This document shows, one piece after another, positions 6,677 to 11,164 of a stretch of 13,665 bases of DNA. The notes beneath the pieces were generated by a model that was given only the letters and a program-made list of their open reading frames with translations, was not told the DNA's origin and did not search any database. The position numbers were made by a program, and so were the translations under genes. Source of the DNA: Firmicutes bacterium UBA5454. Lineage in GTDB: Bacteria > Bacillota > Clostridia > Caldicoprobacterales > DTU083. Numbering within the stretch: position 1 is the stretch's first letter; each line of letters begins with the position of its first letter. Where the stretch lies: positions 25,538 through 39,202 of the forward strand of contig DIQU01000101.1 of the NCBI GenBank assembly GCA_002426555.1, in the 5' to 3' direction.

Positions 6677-7788
6677 CTCGTTTGGTCCTCCCATTGCTGC
6701 ACATGACGGTATTGAGCCAGCAGTAAATCAATCATCCTGCCATAGCTCCGTTCTCCATCTGCTTGATTGTTTGCTTTCAAGTATGCATCATTGGATTTGG
6801 AGAAAGCCTCACGGACAGGTCCGTCATATTTTTCATGGTATTTCGAATTTTCATCATAATCTCTTTTAACTCCTTCGGAAAGCCTGCTGTACAAATCCTT
6901 ATACGTTTCCGCATTCTGCCCATAGACAGCATTGAGTGAATAGTTCAATGCGGATAAATGCCCGGAGTATTGAAAGTCTGCATCTGGATGAAGGCTGCAG
7001 GTTAGAAAAGAAATATAGTTGGCTTCATCTTCTCTGGCAAAGCCCAGCTGATGAGCCAGTTCATGCATCATGGTAGAACCCAGCATGGGGGTAGGAACTT
7101 TCATGTTAACATTGGGCTCTGCAGTAAAGGGGATGTAAATTCCCCAGATATTGGTGTAGGCAATGACAGATGAGAATAACAGCGGCTTTGGTCTGCCATA
7201 CACAGCATCAAAGCCCGGGATGAATTCTGCAGTTGCCAGATAACCTTCCCGTGCACGCTTGAATGAGTCCTTTACACCGCCAAAGGGTACCATAACGCCT
7301 TGTTCATCTTCATCCACCTTTTCACGCAAGGCATTGGTGCTTTCAAGAAGTTCTTCTGTCATCATCACCAATTCTTCAACAGTGGAGTCCTGTACATCCA
7401 TATCCAGAATGCTGCCGAGGCTTTGACGATTGTAGTTCAACCCCCATAGAGCTGTGAATGAAAAGTAAACAAGGCTGATTGCCAGCAAAATATTTAAAAT
7501 ACCGTTTCCAAGAACAATCCAGCGCTCTTTCCTGTTTCTTACCAGTCGTATTCCCCATTTGATCAAAGCCCAAAGAACAATTACAGCTAAAACGGGCAAC
7601 AGAATTTCTGCTACAGAAAATGGAATCCAGCCAAAAAGATTTCCTATAAACCAGGAAATTCCCCGATAGATAGCACTGGAATAATATTGCTCAGTTAAAA
7701 CACTGCTTCTTCTGGATAAAATATTAAGTAAATATCCAAAAGGGAATAATAATATCAACAAATATTTTTTTGAAAGTTTTCTTTTCAA
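6673..7788 (-). CDS. DUF3810 family membrane zincin-like protein
   Basis: Membrane protein of 371 residues with three predicted N-terminal helices (about 8-25, 55-80, 95-117) and a large extracytoplasmic or cytoplasmic domain behind them. The domain carries a zinc-protease signature HELAH (242-246) within HELAHQLGFAREDEANYIS; Glu253 or Glu255 is a candidate third zinc ligand. These traits fit the DUF3810 family, whose substrate is not known to me; proteolytic activity is inferred from the motif. The start is a TTG at 7788, chosen because AGGAT lies 9 nt upstream and the protein then opens with a basic stretch (MKRKLSKK) followed by a hydrophobic helix. Its stop overlaps the start of the TtcA-like gene by 4 nt, so the two are co-translated. 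An extended -10 promoter stands about 70-105 nt upstream. Confidence 0.85.
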   Translation of the reverse strand: MKRKLSKKYLLILLFPFGYLLNILSRRSSVLTEQYYSSAIYRGISWFIGNLFGWIPFSVAEILLPVLAVIVLWALIKWGIRLVRNRKERWIVLGNGILNILLAISLVYFSFTALWGLNYNRQSLGSILDMDVQDSTVEELVMMTEELLESTNALREKVDEDEQGVMVPFGGVKDSFKRAREGYLATAEFIPGFDAVYGRPKPLLFSSVIAYTNIWGIYIPFTAEPNVNMKVPTPMLGSTMMHELAHQLGFAREDEANYISFLTCSLHPDADFQYSGHLSALNYSLNAVYGQNAETYKDLYSRLSEGVKRDYDENSKYHEKYDGPVREAFSKSNDAYLKANNQADGERSYGRMIDLLLAQYRHVQQWEDQTR

Positions 7789-7863
7789 ATTATTATCATC
7801 CTGCCATTGGATTTCAGTAATCCTTATTGCTTAGCTCTAAACATTATTTCCTCACTGCTAATC

Positions 7864-7893
7864 ATTATAACACAGCAGGGCTTTTAGCCGCAA
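7864..7893 (-). promoter_or_regulatory. Predicted extended -10 promoter of the DUF3810-ttcA unit
   Basis: On the minus strand, TTGCGG (7893-7888) is followed after 18 nt by a perfect TATAAT (7869-7864) with a TGT just before it (extended -10). The start would be near 7857, giving a leader of about 70 nt. The -35 matches only three of six bases, but the extended -10 makes up for that. Confidence 0.65.
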
Positions 7894-7932
7894 CCAGGGC
7901 AAAGCAAAGTAGGCAGAAGGCAGAATACGGGC

Positions 7933-7970
7933 AAATAAAAAACAGCACGTACATAATGCCGGGCTGTTTT
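7933..7970 (-). terminator. Intrinsic terminator of the NlpC/P60 gene
   Basis: In the minus-strand transcript AAAACAGC (7970-7963) pairs with GCTGTTTT (7946-7939) around a 16-nt loop, and the 3' arm runs into TTATTT. It lies about 85 nt after the stop of the wall hydrolase gene and upstream of the promoter of the next unit. The stretch 7971-8055 between holds no gene that I can see. Confidence 0.7.
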
Positions 7971-8055
7971 AACAGTTGATGAATGCTGCTTAAAATGACT
8001 GTATTTTCTGATTTTCAGGTCTATATGAGCAGTTATCGTGCTTTGTGCAGACTGC

Positions 8056-9459
8056 TTAATATATTATTCTTCGCGAAGCTCTATAGCGTGTGATATAATT
8101 CGTGGTATATATGCTTTTAATTACAACCTTACCCTCTGTAGATGACGCATGAATCATATTGCCGTCTCCAACATAAATTCCTACATGGCCGGGATCTCTA
8201 AAGCAAACAATATCGCCAGGTATCATGTCTTCCTTTGCAACGCCTTTACCTATTGTGTGTTGTTCCATACGTTGGATTCTAATTCCAAAATGCCTGTATA
8301 CATAAACGGTAAACCCGGAGCAGTCGAAGGAATTGGGACCAACTTCTCCTCGTACATATTTCTTGCCAAGGAGTGTTTTTGCATATGCTACGATATCTTC
8401 TCCAGTGACTGAGCCATAATCCGGTTTCTTTGAAGGTGCCGGTGTTGCTTTCGATGAACCCGACCTTGACGGTGCTTTTGTAGGTTTTGGAGTAGGTGCA
8501 GGCTTCTTGGTACCCACAGCCACTATTTCATTAACAGGCTCATTCAATACGGTTTCTTTTATGATCTCACGCTTGGTCTCCCTGCTGTTTTCTCGAACTA
8601 TGAGAACCTGAACCTCCTTATTACCATTCCTTCCTTCCTGAACTTTCTTGGTTTTTCCTCTTAGAAGGGTGTCGTCATCGCGCTCTTCAACTTCAAAAGG
8701 TATTGCATCTTCATAGGTCTGAGTTTCTTCCGTTATAATATTTAACAGCTTCTTTTCCAGCGAAAGAACTATAACGTCCCCTTTTTTTATCTTTCTTGGA
8801 TTAATTTCGGGATTCAAGGCTTGAATCTCGTCGACATCCATATTGTTAGCTTCGGCAAGATCCCAAAAGGTATCATTACTTGTTGCGATGTGTTCTACAA
8901 CACCTTCAATATTTTGCTGAAGCAGCTTAAGAGCTTCCTGAACACTAACTATTTCCTTAAAATTTACAGTTACCGGAGTAAATTGAACATCCTCGTTAAA
9001 GCCAATTTTTTGAAGCTGAGCCCCTGAAGATGCAATCTCGTCAATAAAGGGTTTTTTAATAGCTGCCGTCAACTGTTCAGTTTCTTTAAAAGTTTGGACA
9101 TGGCAAATGGTATTTCCGTTAATGCGTATGGCATAGGCAGGGCTTTGTACTTCAACTACCTGACCAATGGCTTTGGCAATCTGAGCTTCACTTGACAGTT
9201 TATCTGAGCTGCCCTTTGTTTCTTTGAAATAAACCTCAGATTCTATGCTTGAACCTTCAGGGTATTGTTCTCTTATTTTATTCATGGCACTGTCGTAGAA
9301 GGCGAGACCTTTGGCTGCGTATTTAACTACACCTACAATTTGATTGTTTACATACATGCTGTAGGAATCAAGCTCCTGGTTGAATATGGTGAAAGATACC
9401 ATTGATGCTGCTAGTAAAACGGATAATAATATTGAAACCGCTGTTTTGCAATGTTTCAT
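8056..9459 (-). CDS. Secreted LysM-G5-NlpC/P60 peptidoglycan hydrolase
   Basis: Envelope protein of 467 residues. An N-terminal hydrophobic helix (about 7-26) without a clear cleavage site suggests secretion or membrane anchoring. Two similar segments follow (about 33-70 and 107-145, each starting with a Tyr-x-x-x-hydrophobic-Asn pattern), as in clostridial wall hydrolases. Next come a LysM domain (about 189-233, DTFWDLAEANNMDVDEI to KKGDVIVL), a G5 domain (about 243-317), a Pro/Thr/Lys/Ser linker (318-347) and an NlpC/P60 domain (about 352-467). The catalytic triad is visible as Cys380 in FDCSGF, His425 in GHVGIY and His437 in MIHAS. It should cut gamma-glutamyl-diamino acid bonds in stem peptides. 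An excellent GGGAGGG ribosome site precedes the ATG. A terminator follows. The exact bond cut is inferred from the family. Confidence 0.92.
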   Translation of the reverse strand: MKHCKTAVSILLSVLLAASMVSFTIFNQELDSYSMYVNNQIVGVVKYAAKGLAFYDSAMNKIREQYPEGSSIESEVYFKETKGSSDKLSSEAQIAKAIGQVVEVQSPAYAIRINGNTICHVQTFKETEQLTAAIKKPFIDEIASSGAQLQKIGFNEDVQFTPVTVNFKEIVSVQEALKLLQQNIEGVVEHIATSNDTFWDLAEANNMDVDEIQALNPEINPRKIKKGDVIVLSLEKKLLNIITEETQTYEDAIPFEVEERDDDTLLRGKTKKVQEGRNGNKEVQVLIVRENSRETKREIIKETVLNEPVNEIVAVGTKKPAPTPKPTKAPSRSGSSKATPAPSKKPDYGSVTGEDIVAYAKTLLGKKYVRGEVGPNSFDCSGFTVYVYRHFGIRIQRMEQHTIGKGVAKEDMIPGDIVCFRDPGHVGIYVGDGNMIHASSTEGKVVIKSIYTTNYITRYRASRRIIY

Positions 9460-9537
9460 TTTGTTACCCTCCCAGAACCCCTGTGTTATTGCATTAATGT
9501 TTCAAAACTTTACAATTCTGTTACACTATTATTCCTA

Positions 9538-9544
9538 TTCGACA
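9538..9544 (-). promoter_or_regulatory. Candidate Spo0A box upstream of the NlpC/P60 gene
   Basis: The minus strand reads TGTCGAA, an exact 0A-box heptamer, about 80 nt before the ATG of the wall hydrolase. A TTCGA element in the opposite sense (ATTCGAG, 9571-9565) lies 20 nt further up, forming an imperfect inverted pair with it. The 141-nt gap 9460-9600 otherwise holds the ribosome site and no promoter that I find convincing. A 7-nt match can occur by chance, so support is modest. Confidence 0.35.
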
Positions 9545-9600
9545 CAAATGTGAGTATTCCTGCCTCGAATATTAAAGTTATTACGATTTTGTTAAATTTT

Positions 9601-10035
9601 TTATAACAAGTCAACGCCCATTTCCTGTTCAAGCCAAAAACAATAATCATCCTTACAGGAGCAAGGACTCCTATGTTGACAAGGTTCAGCATTTAAAATT
9701 TCCAATATTTCTATTTTATATTTTTTATACTTTTCGTTGTACTTGCTCCATAATGCATAGATGCAGGCAAAAAGCAAGGTCACAAAAATCATTATCTTGA
9801 TGTAGACACTTTCCATAGGTAACACTTGAGAAGCAGAGCTGACGCTGTCTGAAAAAAGCGAAGACCATGCATTCAGATAACGATCCATATTGCCAATAAA
9901 GTAGAACCACAGCAATCCAGCTACTGATCCTGTCAGTATCATGATAGTCATGCCTCTTCCTTTATTCTGGTGTGCTTTTAGCAGCTTGTCAGTCTTCTTA
10001 TTCAAGGCATAGCTTAAAGTCTCAGGTCTTGGCAT
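9601..10035 (-). CDS. Small two-helix membrane protein with a C-terminal Cys/His cluster, unknown function
   Basis: I do not recognise this 144-residue protein. It has a basic N-terminal segment, two predicted membrane helices (about 28-48 and 78-97) and a short loop rich in Ser between them. Then a Lys/Glu/Tyr-rich helix (about 98-115) leads into a cysteine cluster: Cys119, His121, Cys125, Cys127, Cys132. By the positive-inside rule both ends should be cytoplasmic, which would put the cluster inside the cell, where it could bind a metal or respond to redox state; that is inference. The ATG at 10035 has an AGGGGG ribosome site 8 nt upstream. It lies 102 nt after the isomerase gene and 141 nt before the wall hydrolase gene. 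No terminator is apparent after it, so it may be cotranscribed with the hydrolase. Confidence 0.75.
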   Translation of the reverse strand: MPRPETLSYALNKKTDKLLKAHQNKGRGMTIMILTGSVAGLLWFYFIGNMDRYLNAWSSLFSDSVSSASQVLPMESVYIKIMIFVTLLFACIYALWSKYNEKYKKYKIEILEILNAEPCQHRSPCSCKDDYCFWLEQEMGVDLL

Positions 10036-10072
10036 GATATTTCCCCCTAGTGCATATTACAGGCAAACAAGT

Positions 10073-10108
10073 TGTCCTCCTGATTCAGCATATGAAAACA
10101 GGAGGACA
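10073..10108 (-). terminator. Perfect 10-bp hairpin after the isomerase gene (terminator or leader element)
   Basis: TGTCCTCCTG (10073-10082) and CAGGAGGACA (10099-10108) are exact reverse complements around a 16-nt loop. It sits 30 nt past the stop of the isomerase gene and 37 nt before the ATG of the small membrane protein, so a terminator is the first idea. However, the bases after it in the minus-strand transcript (AACTTGTTTG) are not a good U tract. The 3' arm contains AGGAGG, a ribosome-site sequence, which would be hidden in the folded form. Confidence 0.4.
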
Positions 10109-10137
10109 GATATTCCCAAGACTTGGTTGTCAATGAG

Positions 10138-10983
10138 TTACAGCAGCTTTTTTAACGCTTGTACGGCTATGGCAAATTGCTTTGGTCCCCCCTCAGGAAG
10201 ATCCGCACCAGGTGTGCCGAGTTCAAGTTCAGCAAAGCCTGTAAAGTTTCCAAGATGTGGTTCCAAAGACAAAAATCCTTGATAGCCCATTTCCTTCAAG
10301 GCTTTTAAAATGTACTCGATTTGACCGTCTCCCTGACCGGAAGGTACCACCTGATGTCCATCATACAGTGCATCCTTTATATGCATATACTCAATATATT
10401 TCTTCAGCATATCAAATGCCCTGGGGTACACCTCCACATCACATTGCACAAAATTGGCAGGATCAAAGGTCAGTCTAAAGTTCTCACTGTTCAAACTCTC
10501 TACCAGATCCAGACAACGTTCAGGGATATCTCCATAGATATCCTTTTCATTCTCATGAAGTAAAATAATACCGGTTCCATCCGCAGCCTTCAGGAAAGCT
10601 CTCCAACGTTTCAGGACTTCGTCTCTATATAGCGCCGGATCTTTACCTTTGGGTATGAAAAAGCTGAACATTCGTATGTATTCAGCCTCCATTATTTCAG
10701 CTATTTTCAAAGTATGACGAAATTTCTCCAGATGGGGATTGAAATCATCTGTAATGGCTATTTTACCAATGGGCGAGCCTATGGCAGACAAACTGAAACC
10801 CCGCTGATCCAGCTGTTTTTTAATCTCTTTTACTTCCTCCAGGGTGTGATCAGTAAGATTCCTGCCATTTACCCCCCGCATTTCCATGTATTTAATCCCG
10901 TGCTGATCCATAACATCCATCTGTACTTTTAAATCAGCATCAATTTCATCTGCGAAGCCTGATAACACAAAGCAATAACTCAT
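10138..10983 (-). CDS. Sugar phosphate isomerase/epimerase-like TIM-barrel protein (AP endonuclease 2 superfamily)
   Basis: Soluble protein of 281 residues from the xylose isomerase-like TIM-barrel superfamily, which uses a divalent metal to isomerise or epimerise sugars and keto acids. Residues that match the usual metal-binding and catalytic positions are Glu144 (LLHENEKDIYGD), Asp174 (LTFDPANF), His201 (YMHIKDA) and Glu241 (LSLEPHLG). The substrate cannot be told from sequence. Start: the first in-frame ATG at 11019 has no ribosome site, whereas the ATG at 10983 has AAGGTGG 8 nt upstream and begins MSYCFVLSGFADEI, which is the first barrel strand. It is divergent from the activase gene and followed by a perfect hairpin. 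Neighbours give no pathway clue. Confidence 0.85.
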   Translation of the reverse strand: MSYCFVLSGFADEIDADLKVQMDVMDQHGIKYMEMRGVNGRNLTDHTLEEVKEIKKQLDQRGFSLSAIGSPIGKIAITDDFNPHLEKFRHTLKIAEIMEAEYIRMFSFFIPKGKDPALYRDEVLKRWRAFLKAADGTGIILLHENEKDIYGDIPERCLDLVESLNSENFRLTFDPANFVQCDVEVYPRAFDMLKKYIEYMHIKDALYDGHQVVPSGQGDGQIEYILKALKEMGYQGFLSLEPHLGNFTGFAELELGTPGADLPEGGPKQFAIAVQALKKLL

Positions 10984-11017
10984 ATTAATTCCCACCTTTG
11001 CTATTTGTTTTAAAACC

Positions 11018-11047
11018 ATATTAACATTAATCAGCTCTTCTTTTCAA
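11018..11047 (-). promoter_or_regulatory. Weak candidate promoter of the isomerase gene
   Basis: On the minus strand TTGAAA (11047-11042) is followed after 18 nt by TAATAT (11023-11018) with a TG element just upstream. The -10 agrees at four of six positions. It would give a leader of about 27 nt before the ATG at 10983. It is the best match found for this gene but not strong. Confidence 0.35.
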
Positions 11048-11062
11048 GCTTTTTAACCTTTC

Positions 11063-11104
11063 TTGATTCTGATTGACATGCAGGTTATAATATAAGTATA
11101 TAAT
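11063..11104 (+). promoter_or_regulatory. Predicted promoter(s) of the activase gene
   Basis: TTGATT (11063-11068) and a perfect TATAAT (11086-11091) are 17 nt apart. A second overlapping set uses an exact TTGACA (11073-11078) with TATATA (11097-11102, 18 nt) or TATAAT (11099-11104, 20 nt). The leader to the ATG at 11165 is about 50-70 nt and contains the 12-bp palindrome ACATATATATGT at 11130-11141. The ribosome site is AGGGGA, 4 nt before the ATG. Confidence 0.6.
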
Positions 11105-11164
11105 TCTGGCAAATTCATTAGATTTTATTACATATATATGTGTTATATAAGAATAGGGGACTAA

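Noticed and set aside
8028..8056. AGCAGT/ACTGCT inverted pair just after the wall hydrolase stop
   Set aside because: Only six base pairs around a 17-nt loop, touching the stop codon and without a U tract; the hairpin at 7933-7970 is a much better terminator.
9510..9540. Sigma-H-like promoter before the wall hydrolase gene
   Set aside because: An element fitting the -35 (ATAGGAATA) and one fitting the -10 (ACAGAAT) are present, but only 8 nt apart where 11-12 are expected.
9510..9692. 60-residue minus-strand reading frame over the end of the small membrane protein
   Set aside because: Overlaps the better-supported membrane protein gene in another frame and would extend into the regulatory gap before the wall hydrolase; no ribosome site seen.
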